Shown here piece by piece: positions 1 to 8,370 of a DNA stretch of 64,000 nucleotides; positions within the stretch are counted from its first letter, which is position 1, and every line of letters starts with the position of its first letter. The DNA comes from Roseomonas sp. (GTDB lineage Bacteria; Pseudomonadota; Alphaproteobacteria; Acetobacterales; Acetobacteraceae): positions 1 to 64,000 of the forward strand of contig JADCFQ010000004.1 in assembly GCA_020249435.1 (NCBI GenBank), in the 5' to 3' direction. The position numbers and the translations under genes are program-made. The notes beneath the pieces were generated by a model. That model was given only the letters and a program-made list of their open reading frames with translations. It searched no databases and was not told the origin of the DNA.

Positions 1-206
1 TCGCCAAACGATTCCGTTTGGCTTGAAAATGCTCTTGCTTACGGTCGCATTTTCCGAGTCGCCAAACGATTCCGTTTGGCTTGAAAATGCTCTTGCTTAC
101 GGTCGCATTTTCCGAGTCGCCAAACGATTCCGTTTGGCTTGCAAATGCTCTTGCTTACGGTCGCATTTTCCGAGTCGCCAAACGATTCCGTTTGGCTTGA
201 AAATGC
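1..206. repeat. Tandem 58-bp palindromic repeat array (about 3.6 copies)
   Basis: Units begin at 1, 59, 117 and 175 and are nearly identical; one difference is C instead of A at 142. Each complete element has two nested inverted repeats. The outer arm is GCATTTTC/GAAAATGC (for example 47-54 with 83-90). The inner arm is CCAAACG/CGTTTGG around a 4-base loop. The left edge is cut by the window, so the array may be longer. It lies just past the 3' end of the minus-strand enolase-superfamily gene. The same architecture recurs once at 36630-36673. It is a REP/BIME-like intergenic element; a role in termination, mRNA stability or nucleoid binding is inference. Confidence 0.9.
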
Positions 207-230
207 TCCGCCGCGGTTTCCCGCGCCGGG

Positions 231-1370
231 TCACACATAACCCGGCCCTTCGATGGCGGGATGCGCTTTCAGGAAGGCCTCATCCACTTCCACGCCAATA
301 CCGGGCGATTCCAGCGGACGCACGCAGCCATCCTTGCCGATGCGCCAGGGCTCGCTGCCCAATTCGTCGCGGAACTTATTGGCGCGCGAGACATCGGCTT
401 CGAAATAGCCGCCATTATCAATCGCAGCCAGCAAATGGATGGATGCCGCCTGATTGACGCCGGTCATGGATGAATGCGGGTGGATCGGGATCTTGAAGCC
501 CGATGCCATGGCGGCGATGCGCATGGTCTCGGTCACGCCGCCGCATTTGGAGAGATCCGGCTGCCAAATGCGGATCACATCATCTTCCAAGACGCGGGTG
601 AATTCGAAGCGGGTGAAGTGATTCTCGCCAGCCGCCAAGGGCGTGCTGCCGAAGCCATGCGCTTCCGCGTAAGACCGGTGATCATGCGCGGGGAAGGGTT
701 CTTCCAGCCAGCCGATATTAAGCCGATCCATCTCAGGCATTACTTGCCGCACTTGCGCGATGTTATAGCCGATATTGGCATCGGTCAGGATTTCAAGCTC
801 ATGGCCGAAGGCATCGCGCACGGCTTCCATGCGGGCAATGTCATCGCGCACCGTATCGCCCACGCGAAGCTTCACGGCCTTATAGCCCGCTTCCATATGT
901 GGTGCGGCTTCATCAATCAGCTGCGCCGGCGGCTGATAGCCAAGCGCCACGCCACCGGCATAGGCCGGCACGGGGCGCGCTGAACCACCGAGCAATTTGT
1001 ATAGCGGCAGATTGAGCGCCTTCCCCTTGGCATCCCATAGCGCCATGTCGAGCCCCGACATGGCCATGGCGGTGGCCGCGCCCATGCCGTGGCTCGCCAA
1101 CTGATATTTGTAGATGCGCGCCCAAATGCCCGTTGTGTCAAAGGCATCCATGCCGAGCACCAATTGGCGGAGCGTGGTTTCAAGCAATTTCGCGATGGCG
1201 GTATGCGCCCGGCCATGATGGCTTTCGCCCCAGCCGACAATGCCATCTTCCGTAATGACCTTCACCATCACCGCATCGCGCTTCACTGCCTGGCCAATCC
1301 CAAGCCGCGGCCCGGAATTGGCCGGCAGCGGGAAGGAGGTTGGGAATGCCTTGATGTCCACGATTTTCAT
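231..1370 (-). CDS. Mandelate racemase/muconate lactonizing enzyme family (enolase superfamily) protein
   Basis: This 379-residue protein has the enolase-superfamily layout: an N-terminal capping domain followed by a barrel. Visible metal ligands are Asp197 (LTDAN), Glu223 (WLEEP) and Glu249 (AAGEN). Lys164/Lys167 fill the second-strand lysine region. Asp272 (QPDLSKCGG) and His297 (IPIHPHS) match the His-Asp dyad of the mandelate racemase subgroup. Such enzymes abstract a proton alpha to a carboxylate, usually to racemise or dehydrate an acid sugar or hydroxy acid. The substrate cannot be read from sequence. The ATG at 1370 is preferred over an upstream GTG because the protein begins MKIVDIKAF and has GAGGA just upstream. 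It diverges from the amidase genes. Confidence 0.9.
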   Translation of the reverse strand: MKIVDIKAFPTSFPLPANSGPRLGIGQAVKRDAVMVKVITEDGIVGWGESHHGRAHTAIAKLLETTLRQLVLGMDAFDTTGIWARIYKYQLASHGMGAATAMAMSGLDMALWDAKGKALNLPLYKLLGGSARPVPAYAGGVALGYQPPAQLIDEAAPHMEAGYKAVKLRVGDTVRDDIARMEAVRDAFGHELEILTDANIGYNIAQVRQVMPEMDRLNIGWLEEPFPAHDHRSYAEAHGFGSTPLAAGENHFTRFEFTRVLEDDVIRIWQPDLSKCGGVTETMRIAAMASGFKIPIHPHSSMTGVNQAASIHLLAAIDNGGYFEADVSRANKFRDELGSEPWRIGKDGCVRPLESPGIGVEVDEAFLKAHPAIEGPGYV

Positions 1371-1475
1371 GCGGCGATCCTCATGCTTGCAGGGGCTGAG
1401 CCTGCCACCTTGGCCGGGCATTTGCAAAGCCTTGGCACCCGTCGCAGCATGCCCCATCGCAGAGGAGGCCCTGGC

Positions 1476-1682
1476 ATGAAACCCGATCCCATCCCCCCCA
1501 GCATGGAAGCCATCCGGCTATGGAGCGGCGTTGAATGCCCGAATGAGGCAGCGCGGCTTGGCCTGGCCGATCATATCGGCTTGCTCAAGGAATTGGCCGC
1601 CCTGCGTGGCACCATCGCGTTTGAGGATGAACCTTCCAGCTTTGAAGCGGCACTGCGCGCCGAGCAGGAGAAGGATGCATGA
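1476..1682 (+). CDS. Small AtzG/GatC-like companion of the amidase
   Basis: A 68-residue acidic protein sits directly before the amidase and overlaps it by four bases (ATGA). AGAGGAGG at 1461-1468 is a strong ribosome binding site for the ATG at 1476. The predicted helical pattern, with LGLADHIGLLKELAAL followed by a C-terminal ExxPSSFEAAL segment, resembles the short AtzG/DUF4089 family. Those proteins bind and stabilise AtzE-type amidases, as GatC does GatA. The size and position fit this. The assignment rests on context and weak motif resemblance, so it could also be an unrelated small protein. Confidence 0.6.
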   Translation: MKPDPIPPSMEAIRLWSGVECPNEAARLGLADHIGLLKELAALRGTIAFEDEPSSFEAALRAEQEKDA

Positions 1683-3088
1683 GCGCTTTGCATGAACTTT
1701 CCATGACGGAAGCCGCCGATGCGGTGGCACGTGGTGAGGTGACGGCGACCGCGCTGACCGAAAGCTGCCTTGCGCGCATTGCTGCGCATGATGGCAAGGT
1801 GAATTCTGTGATCCGGCTAGATCGCGACAGCGCCTTGGAACAGGCAGCGGCCGTGGATGCGGCGCGCAAGGCGGGCAAGGCGCTCGGCCCGCTTGGTGGT
1901 GTGCCGATGATGCATAAGGATATGTATTATCGCGCGGGGAAGGTTTCGACCTGCGGATCCAAAATCCGGCGGGATTTTGTGCCCAAGGTGACCGCGACCG
2001 TGCTTGAAAAGCTGGATGCCGCGGGCGCGATTGATATGGGCACGCTGAATATGGCGGAATTTGCCCAGAACCCGACAGGGCATAATGCGCATTTCGGTCA
2101 TTGCCATAATCCCTGGCAGCATGGCTATTGCACGGGCGGGTCATCCTCGGGTTCTGGCGCGGGCGTTGCGGCGCGGTTTTTCTATGGTGCGCTTGGGTCC
2201 GATACCGGCGGTTCCATCCGCCTGCCCGCGACGATTTGTGGCGTGACCGGCATCAAGGGCACGCAGACGCGGGTGTCGCGGGCGGGCGTGATGCCGCTGT
2301 CATTTTCGGCTGATAATGTCGGGCCTTTGGTGCAGACGGCGCGCGATGCGGCGCGCTTCATGCGGGTGATTTCCGGCCATGACCCGCGCGATGCCACCAG
2401 CGCGCGCGAAGCCGTGCCGGATTATGAGGCCGCGCTCACCGGCGATTTGCGCGGCGTTTCCATTGCCGTGCCGCAGGAATATTTCTTTGATGGCGCGGAT
2501 GAAGTGGTAGTGAAGGCGTTCGATGCCGCGCTTGATGCCATGCGCGATCGCGGGGCGAAAATCACGCGGCTGTCTTGCCCATCACTCCGCGCCATTGCGG
2601 CCTATACCGCGCTGGTCAGCCGGTCAGAGGCAGCGGCGATTCATGCCGAATGGATGCGCGAAAGGTCCGCGGATTATTCCATTCATCTATCGTCCCGGCT
2701 CTATGGTGGCTTCCCGATCCCCGCGCATCTCTACATTGAAGCGCTGTCGCGCCGCGGCCCGCTGCTCCGACAATTCTGCGCCGAGGCCATGGCGGGGCAT
2801 CAGATTGTCGCAACCCCGGCGCTACGCACCCGCGTGCCCACCCTGGCTGAGACGGATATTGATGCTGATGCAGCGAATTGGTCGCGCTTCATGGCGGTTT
2901 CGGCCAATACGCGGCCCTTCAATTATTTGGGCCTGCCGACCATCAGCGTGCCCTGCGGCTTTGATGATCGCGGCCTGCCGATTGGCCTGCAATTGGCCGC
3001 GCGCCCCTTTGCCGAGGCGCGAGTACTGGCGGTGGCCGATGCCTATCAGCGCGTGACGGATTGGCATAAGCGCGTCCCTGCGCTGTGA
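1679..3088 (+). CDS. Amidase-signature family amidase (AtzE/GatA-like)
   Basis: This 469-residue protein carries the Ser-cisSer-Lys triad of the amidase-signature family: Lys80 (MMHKDM), the Ser155/156 pair (GGSSSGSG) and nucleophile Ser179 (GSDTGGSI). These cytosolic enzymes hydrolyse amides to acid and ammonia. The family covers GatA, AtzE, allophanate hydrolase and indoleacetamide hydrolase. The immediately preceding AtzG-like gene favours an AtzE-type enzyme acting on a small N-carboxy or ureide substrate, but that is inference. No signal peptide is visible. A hairpin followed by a T run lies 37 bp after the stop, closing this two-gene operon. Confidence 0.92.
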   Translation: MSALHELSMTEAADAVARGEVTATALTESCLARIAAHDGKVNSVIRLDRDSALEQAAAVDAARKAGKALGPLGGVPMMHKDMYYRAGKVSTCGSKIRRDFVPKVTATVLEKLDAAGAIDMGTLNMAEFAQNPTGHNAHFGHCHNPWQHGYCTGGSSSGSGAGVAARFFYGALGSDTGGSIRLPATICGVTGIKGTQTRVSRAGVMPLSFSADNVGPLVQTARDAARFMRVISGHDPRDATSAREAVPDYEAALTGDLRGVSIAVPQEYFFDGADEVVVKAFDAALDAMRDRGAKITRLSCPSLRAIAAYTALVSRSEAAAIHAEWMRERSADYSIHLSSRLYGGFPIPAHLYIEALSRRGPLLRQFCAEAMAGHQIVATPALRTRVPTLAETDIDADAANWSRFMAVSANTRPFNYLGLPTISVPCGFDDRGLPIGLQLAARPFAEARVLAVADAYQRVTDWHKRVPAL

Positions 3089-3124
3089 CAGGGGCCGCTG
3101 CCCAGGAAATGGGCGCGTCAGGCT

Positions 3125-3162
3125 GCCGGGCAGGCAATAAGGTGCCGCCCGGCCCAGTTTTT
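3125..3162 (+). terminator. Rho-independent terminator-like hairpin after the amidase
   Basis: GCCGGGC at 3125-3131 pairs with GCCCGGC at 3147-3153. An inner GGC/GCC can extend the stem. Five T residues follow at 3158-3162. It sits between the amidase stop and the ribosome binding site of the next operon, where a terminator is expected. Confidence 0.6.
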
Positions 3163-3230
3163 GGGCATCACCCGCTTGTGTGGCGCGGCCTTTGACCCGA
3201 TCTTCTGGGAAACAGGAGGTCGGTCAGGCG

Positions 3231-4664
3231 ATGGCGGAACCCATCATAGCCTTTGACGAAATGGGCGAACCCGCAAAGGCTCGGGCGGCCTATGGCGAAA
3301 TCGCGCGCTGGCTGGAGGCCACACCCATCGCGCAATTGGAACGCAAGCGCCAGGAAGCCGAGCTTTTGTTCCGCCGCATCGGCGTGACCTTCGCGGTTTA
3401 TGGCGAAGGCGGTGATCCGGAACGGCTGATCCCCTTTGATATCATCCCGCGCATTCTGGCCTGGCAGGAATGGGAGCATTTGTCGCGCGGCCTTACGCAA
3501 CGTGTGCGTGCGCTCAATATGTTTTTGGCCGATGTCTATGGGCCGGGGGAAATCCTGAAGGCCGGGCGCATACCCGAAGCGCTGATTTTGCAGAATGAAG
3601 CGTATCGGCCGGAAATGCGCGGCATCACACCGCCCGGTGGGATTTACGTGCATATTGCGGGCATTGATGTGGTGCGCACGGATGCGGCGCAATTCCATGT
3701 GCTGGAAGATAATTGCCGCACGCCATCGGGCGTTTCCTATATGCTGGAAGGCCGCGAAGCCATGCTGCGGCTATTCCCTGGCCTCTGCGCGGCGCATCGC
3801 ATCGCACCCGTCAGCCATTACCCGAGCGATTTGCTGGAAACCCTGATGTCCGTGGCGCCACCCGCCTGTCGCGGCCTGCCCCGCGTGGTGCTGCTGACAC
3901 CTGGCGCCTATAACAGCGCCTATTACGAACATTGCTTCCTGGCGGATGAAATGGGCGTGGAAGTGGTGGAAGGCCAGGATTTATTCGTTGAGGATCGCGT
4001 GGTCTACATGCGCACCACCGCCGGGCCGCAGCGTGTGGATGTGATCTATCGCCGGATTGATGATGATTATCTGGACCCGGCCGTGTTTCGTGCCGATTCC
4101 ATGCTGGGGGTGCGCGGGCTGATGGAAGCCTATCGCGCTGGCAATGTCGCACTCGCCAATGCGCCAGGTGGCGGTATTGCCGATGACAAGGCGGTTTATC
4201 CTTACGTGCCGGAGATGGTGCGCTTCTATTTGAATGAGGAACCGATCCTGGCGAATGTACCCACCTATTTATGCGAAAGGCCGGATGATTGCGCCTATGT
4301 GCTGGAACATTTGCATGAATTGGTGGTGAAACTGACCAAGGGCTCGGGCGGTTATGGCATGCTGGTCGGGCCGCATAGCACCGCCGAACAGCGCGCTGAA
4401 TTCGCCGCGCGCATCAAGGCGCATCCAGGGGATTATATCGCGCAACCGACGCTTGCGCTTTCCACCGTGCCGACCTTCACCGGCAGCGGTACCGCGCCGC
4501 GCCATGTGGATTTGCGGCCCTTTGTGCTTTCCGGGGCGGAGACGCGCATTGTGCCGGGGGGCCTCACGCGCGTGGCATTGCGGGAAGGATCGCTGGTGGT
4601 GAATTCATCGCAAGGCGGTGGCACCAAGGATACCTGGGTCCTGGCCCCGGATGCGCCATGCTGA
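3231..4664 (+). CDS. Circularly permuted ATP-grasp type 2 protein (DUF404/DUF407)
   Basis: This 477-residue cytosolic protein belongs to the circularly permuted ATP-grasp family found with alpha-E and Anbu genes. Typical features are VLEDNCRTPSG near residues 157-167, which is the permuted ATP-grasp core, and a KxxxGSGGYGM nucleotide-binding loop near residue 370. The family is thought to catalyse ATP-dependent ligation of a carboxylate to an amine, perhaps a peptide-like tag; the substrate is unknown. The ATG at 3231 is chosen because AGGAGGT at 3214-3220 is ideally spaced. It overlaps the alpha-E gene by seven bases, so the two are translationally coupled. Confidence 0.9.
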   Translation: MAEPIIAFDEMGEPAKARAAYGEIARWLEATPIAQLERKRQEAELLFRRIGVTFAVYGEGGDPERLIPFDIIPRILAWQEWEHLSRGLTQRVRALNMFLADVYGPGEILKAGRIPEALILQNEAYRPEMRGITPPGGIYVHIAGIDVVRTDAAQFHVLEDNCRTPSGVSYMLEGREAMLRLFPGLCAAHRIAPVSHYPSDLLETLMSVAPPACRGLPRVVLLTPGAYNSAYYEHCFLADEMGVEVVEGQDLFVEDRVVYMRTTAGPQRVDVIYRRIDDDYLDPAVFRADSMLGVRGLMEAYRAGNVALANAPGGGIADDKAVYPYVPEMVRFYLNEEPILANVPTYLCERPDDCAYVLEHLHELVVKLTKGSGGYGMLVGPHSTAEQRAEFAARIKAHPGDYIAQPTLALSTVPTFTGSGTAPRHVDLRPFVLSGAETRIVPGGLTRVALREGSLVVNSSQGGGTKDTWVLAPDAPC

Positions 4665-5599
4665 GCCGCACGGCAGATAGCCTTTATTGGCTCGGGCGCT
4701 ATATGGAACGTGCCGGCAATACGGCGCGCGCGCTGCAAGTGGCGCTGCGCGAGGCCGGCATGGGTGGCGGGCGGCCAGCGCAGGGGCAAGGCTGGCGTGC
4801 GCTTTTGCTGACCAGTGGCGATATCGGGCTATTGCAGGGTTTTGGTGCGGCGCCTGATGCTGTGCAGATCATCCAGCATTTGGTAATGGATCGCGCCAAT
4901 CCTTCTTCCATCCAATCCTGCATTGAAGCTTCGCGGCAAAATGCGCGCCAGGTACGCACGGCGCTCACGGTTGATATGTGGGAAGCGGTGAATGACACCT
5001 GGGGGCAGATGCGGCGCATGGATGACGCCATGCCGAGTGCGGATGATCTGCCGGGCTTTCTGGATTGGGTGAAGCGCCAGACCATCCTTTTCAATGGCGC
5101 CTATGATGACACCATGCTGCGCGATGAGGCCTGGCGCTTCGTGCGGCTTGGCACCATGCTGGAACGCGCCGACAATACCGCGCGCGTGCTGCATGCGCAT
5201 GCCGGGGCGCTGAGTATCGCGGAAGCCGGCACGGCCGAGGATTACCTGAATTGGCAGGCGATCTTGCGGAACTTCACCGCGCTCCGTGCCTATCAATGGG
5301 TTTATCACGGGCGGATTGAACCGCGGCGGATTGCGGAATTGCTGATCCTGCGCGGGGAATTGCCGCGTTCCATGATTGCCTGCCATGCCCGGATTGAAGC
5401 CGTGCTGGAAGAAATCGCGACAGCCCATGGCGGGCGGCGCGGGGAATGCCATCGGCGTGCGGGGGAAATCCACGCGCGGCTGCGTTTCGGCCGGGTTGAG
5501 GATATCTTCGCGCAAGGGCTTGAAACCTTCCTGAATGAGATGATGGCGCGTAATATTGATCTTGGCGGTCAAATCGCCGAGTTTTACCTGCACAATTGA
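4658..5599 (+). CDS. Alpha-E domain-containing protein (DUF403)
   Basis: This 313-residue helical protein begins LSRTADSLYWLGRYMERAGNTAR-like, the diagnostic start of the alpha-E family. A second related repeat (RLGTMLERADNTARVL) lies near residues 165-180. It has no known catalytic motif and is usually encoded next to the circularly permuted ATP-grasp protein, probably as its partner. Its start codon lies inside the end of the ATP-grasp gene. The Anbu gene follows after 20 bp, so the three genes form one transcription unit. Function beyond this association is unknown. Confidence 0.92.
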   Translation: MLSRTADSLYWLGRYMERAGNTARALQVALREAGMGGGRPAQGQGWRALLLTSGDIGLLQGFGAAPDAVQIIQHLVMDRANPSSIQSCIEASRQNARQVRTALTVDMWEAVNDTWGQMRRMDDAMPSADDLPGFLDWVKRQTILFNGAYDDTMLRDEAWRFVRLGTMLERADNTARVLHAHAGALSIAEAGTAEDYLNWQAILRNFTALRAYQWVYHGRIEPRRIAELLILRGELPRSMIACHARIEAVLEEIATAHGGRRGECHRRAGEIHARLRFGRVEDIFAQGLETFLNEMMARNIDLGGQIAEFYLHN

Positions 5600-5619
5600 T
5601 AGGGCGCGGAGCGCTTGCC

Positions 5620-6357
5620 ATGACCTATTGCGTCGGCCTGTTTCTGAAGGATGGGCTTGTTCTGCTTTCCGATACGCGCACCAATGCGGGGCTGGATCAT
5701 ATCTCCAGCTTTTCCAAGATGCATGTTGTGGAACAGCCCGGGGAACGCATGCTGGCGCTGATGTCGGCGGGCAATTTGGCGATCACGCAGGCGGTGTGGA
5801 ACCGCGTGCAGGAGGGTTTCCCACTGGGTGAGGAAATCCACACACTCCGCGATGTGCCAAGCATGTTCCGCGCTGCGCAATTGGTGGGTGCGGCGGTGCG
5901 CGATGTGTTTGAAAATGACGGGCCTGCGATGAAGGCGCAGGGTGTGGCTTTTGAGGCAAGCTTTCTGCTGGGCGGGCAAATTGCCGGCGGGCCGATGCGG
6001 CTATTCCTGATTTACGCTGCCGGCAATTTCATCGAAGCCACGGCAGATACGCCCTTCCTGCAAATCGGTGAGCATAAATACGGCAAGCCCATTCTTGACC
6101 GCGTGGTGAAGCATGGCACGTCACTCGCCGATGGGGTGAAGCTGGTGCTGATCAGCATGGACAGCACCTTGCGTTCCAATCTTTCCGTCGGGTTGCCGAT
6201 TGATCTGATGGTCTATCGTGAGGGCGAACAGAAGGTCTCGCTCAGCCGGCGCATTACGGAAGAGGATGCGTATTTTCGGCAGGTCAGCCAGCGCTGGTCG
6301 GATAGCTTGCGCGAAGCCTATCGCGCCCTGCCCTCCCCCGGATGGATCGCGGATTGA
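5620..6357 (+). CDS. Anbu, proteasome-type protease (ancestral beta subunit)
   Basis: This 245-residue protein matches Anbu/BPH peptidases, relatives of HslV and the proteasome beta subunit. It begins Met-Thr-Tyr-Cys, placing the nucleophile Thr2 at the mature N-terminus after Met removal. Asp18 (LLSDTRTNAG) and Lys33 (SSFSKMH) complete the Thr-Asp-Lys set. The chosen ATG is the one that exposes this Thr; an upstream in-frame start at 5596 would bury it. Anbu forms open-ring oligomers of unresolved physiological function. The usual cluster also has a transglutaminase-like protease gene, which is not found here. Confidence 0.93.
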   Translation: MTYCVGLFLKDGLVLLSDTRTNAGLDHISSFSKMHVVEQPGERMLALMSAGNLAITQAVWNRVQEGFPLGEEIHTLRDVPSMFRAAQLVGAAVRDVFENDGPAMKAQGVAFEASFLLGGQIAGGPMRLFLIYAAGNFIEATADTPFLQIGEHKYGKPILDRVVKHGTSLADGVKLVLISMDSTLRSNLSVGLPIDLMVYREGEQKVSLSRRITEEDAYFRQVSQRWSDSLREAYRALPSPGWIAD

Positions 6358-6416
6358 CCCTTGCGGGCCGGGCAGGCTTGGGCCAGATGAGCCCGGCATA
6401 GTCCGGGGGAATTGTC

Positions 6417-7379
6417 ATGATTTCACGCAGAACAGCTTTGGCTTCGGGGGCGGCGCTGCTCGCGGGGCGGCAGGCGCAGGCTCAGGCCTGGCCCACGCGG
6501 CCCATGCGCATGATTGTGCCCTTCGGGCTTGGCGGTTCGGCCGATGTCGCGGCGCGGTTTTTGGCGGAGCCCTTGCAGCAGGCTTTGGGCCAACCTGTGG
6601 TGGTGGAAAACCGCCCCGGTGCGGGTGGCACGATTGGGGCGGATCAGGTGGCGAAGGCGACACCCGATGGCCATACGCTACTGCTGATGTCCAATACCCA
6701 TACCGCCAATGAAACGCTGCTGCCCAATCGCCCCTATGTGCTGCTGCGTGATCTGGCGCCGGTCGCTTTCGTGAATGTCGCGCATCACGTTTTGGTGGTG
6801 CATCCATCCCTGCCGGTGAATTCGCTCGCCGAGCTGATTGCCTATTGCAAGGCCAATCCGGGGAAGTTGGATTACGCATCTTCCGGCCCCGGCACGCCTT
6901 ACCATGTGGCGGGCGAGATTTTCCGCGCCATGGCCGGGATTGAAATCACGCATATCCCCTTCCGAGGTTCGAATGAGGCGCGCACAGCGCTGATTGCGGG
7001 CCAGGTGCCGATGATGTTTGACGCCATCCCGACCATGGCGGAACAGGCGCGTGGCGGGCGCGTGCGTGCACTGGCCACCACCGGGCCTCGGCGGAGCCCG
7101 CTTTTGCCGGATGCGCCCACCGTTGCGGAAGCCCTGCCCGGCTATGAGGCCAGCATCTGGCTTGGCGTGATGGCGCCAGCGCAAACCCCTGCGCCCATCG
7201 TTGAAAGATTGAATGCGGAAATCAATCGTGTGATGTCTCTGCCGGCAACGCGTGAGGCGCAGTTGCGTGCGGGCGCTGAGGTGAACCCGATGACTGCCGC
7301 TGCCTTTGGCGATTTCCTGCGTGAGGATATCACGCGCCAGGCGGAAGGCATCCGCATTTCCGGCATGAAGGCGAATTGA
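6417..7379 (+). CDS. Bug/TctC-family tripartite tricarboxylate-type substrate-binding protein
   Basis: This 320-residue exported binding protein has an N-terminal signal with a twin-arginine look (SRRTALASG) ending near AQA. Next comes the Bug hallmark block VPFGLGGSADVAAR and the GQPVVVENRPGAGG motif near residues 57-70. Bug proteins bind small carboxylates or amides in the periplasm. The cognate TctA/TctB membrane components are absent nearby, so this is an orphan. The ligand is not predictable. Seven bases separate it from the next gene, which suggests co-transcription with the decarboxylase-like protein and the second Bug gene. Confidence 0.93.
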   Translation: MISRRTALASGAALLAGRQAQAQAWPTRPMRMIVPFGLGGSADVAARFLAEPLQQALGQPVVVENRPGAGGTIGADQVAKATPDGHTLLLMSNTHTANETLLPNRPYVLLRDLAPVAFVNVAHHVLVVHPSLPVNSLAELIAYCKANPGKLDYASSGPGTPYHVAGEIFRAMAGIEITHIPFRGSNEARTALIAGQVPMMFDAIPTMAEQARGGRVRALATTGPRRSPLLPDAPTVAEALPGYEASIWLGVMAPAQTPAPIVERLNAEINRVMSLPATREAQLRAGAEVNPMTAAAFGDFLREDITRQAEGIRISGMKAN

Positions 7380-7386
7380 TCCTGCC

Positions 7387-8343
7387 ATGATTTCCTTGAG
7401 CCTTGCCTGCACTGCCACTGATCGCACGCGCCCCTTGATGGAAGGGCGCCTCCAGGTGCCAGGCGCTGACATCACCTTCCTGCCTGGTGAGCCTGAGGAT
7501 ATTTTTCGCCGCGCGCTGCGGGATCGTGCCTTTGATATCTCGGAACTATCCATGGGCAGCCATATTGTCACCAGCGCGCGCGGTGATGCGCCCTATATCG
7601 GCGTGCCGGTCTTTCTTTCGCGCGCCTTTCGGCATTCGGCGATTTATATTCGCACGGATCGCGGCATCAAGAGCGCGGCGGATCTGGCGGGGCGGGAGAT
7701 CGGGTTGCCGGAATATCAGCAAACCGCAGCACTTTGGGTGCGTGGCATTTTGCGTGACCATTACGGCGTGGATACAAAGGGCATTTCCTGGCGCACGGGT
7801 GGGGAGCGTGTTGCGATTACGTTGCCTGAAGGCTTCAAGGTGAAGCCGATGGGTGAATCGCTCGAAGAAGCTTTGGCCGCCGGGCGGATTGATGCGTTGA
7901 TCGCGCCGCGCCCACCCGCCTGTTTCAATACGGGCAGCGCGCCGGTGGCGCGGCTTTTTCCGGATTATCGGCGGGAAGAGGAAAGCTGGTTTCGTGCTTC
8001 GGGCTTTTTCCCGATCATGCATTGTCTTGCTGTGCGCAAGGATGTGGCCGAGCGTTACCCATGGCTGCCGGTGGAATTATTCCGTGCCTTTAGCGCAGCC
8101 AAGGCGGCTTCGCTTGCGGAAATGTCGCTGGTGAATGTGCTGCGCGTATCGCTGCCCTGGATTGCGGCGGAAGCGGAAGCGCAAAGCGCGATCTTTGGCG
8201 GCAATCCCTGGCCCTATGGCTTCAAGCGCAATCGATATGAAATCGCCGCCATGATTCGCTATGCGGTGGAAGATGGGCTGGCCGCGCGGCAGATAGAACC
8301 GGAGGAATTGTTTCATCCATCCGTGCTCGATCTGACGGAATAG
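7387..8343 (+). CDS. Periplasmic-binding-fold protein related to 4,5-dihydroxyphthalate decarboxylase
   Basis: This 318-residue protein starts MISLSLACTATDRTRPL and has no signal peptide or transmembrane segment. It carries FDISELSMGSH near residue 55 and DLAGREIGLPEYQQT near residue 100. It resembles the family that includes 4,5-dihydroxyphthalate decarboxylase and NMT1-like binding proteins, a fold used both for solute binding and for enzymes. The absence of an export signal favours a cytosolic enzyme, for example a decarboxylase, over a transporter component. It lies between two Bug genes in one operon. A shorter relative is encoded at 27764-28612. Confidence 0.75.
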   Translation: MISLSLACTATDRTRPLMEGRLQVPGADITFLPGEPEDIFRRALRDRAFDISELSMGSHIVTSARGDAPYIGVPVFLSRAFRHSAIYIRTDRGIKSAADLAGREIGLPEYQQTAALWVRGILRDHYGVDTKGISWRTGGERVAITLPEGFKVKPMGESLEEALAAGRIDALIAPRPPACFNTGSAPVARLFPDYRREEESWFRASGFFPIMHCLAVRKDVAERYPWLPVELFRAFSAAKAASLAEMSLVNVLRVSLPWIAAEAEAQSAIFGGNPWPYGFKRNRYEIAAMIRYAVEDGLAARQIEPEELFHPSVLDLTE

Positions 8344-8370
8344 GCACAAGCAAAAAAGGGAGACGGCATC

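Noticed and set aside
1-206. CRISPR array
   Set aside because: The period is 58 bp with no variable spacers; the whole unit is repeated almost identically and is itself palindromic.
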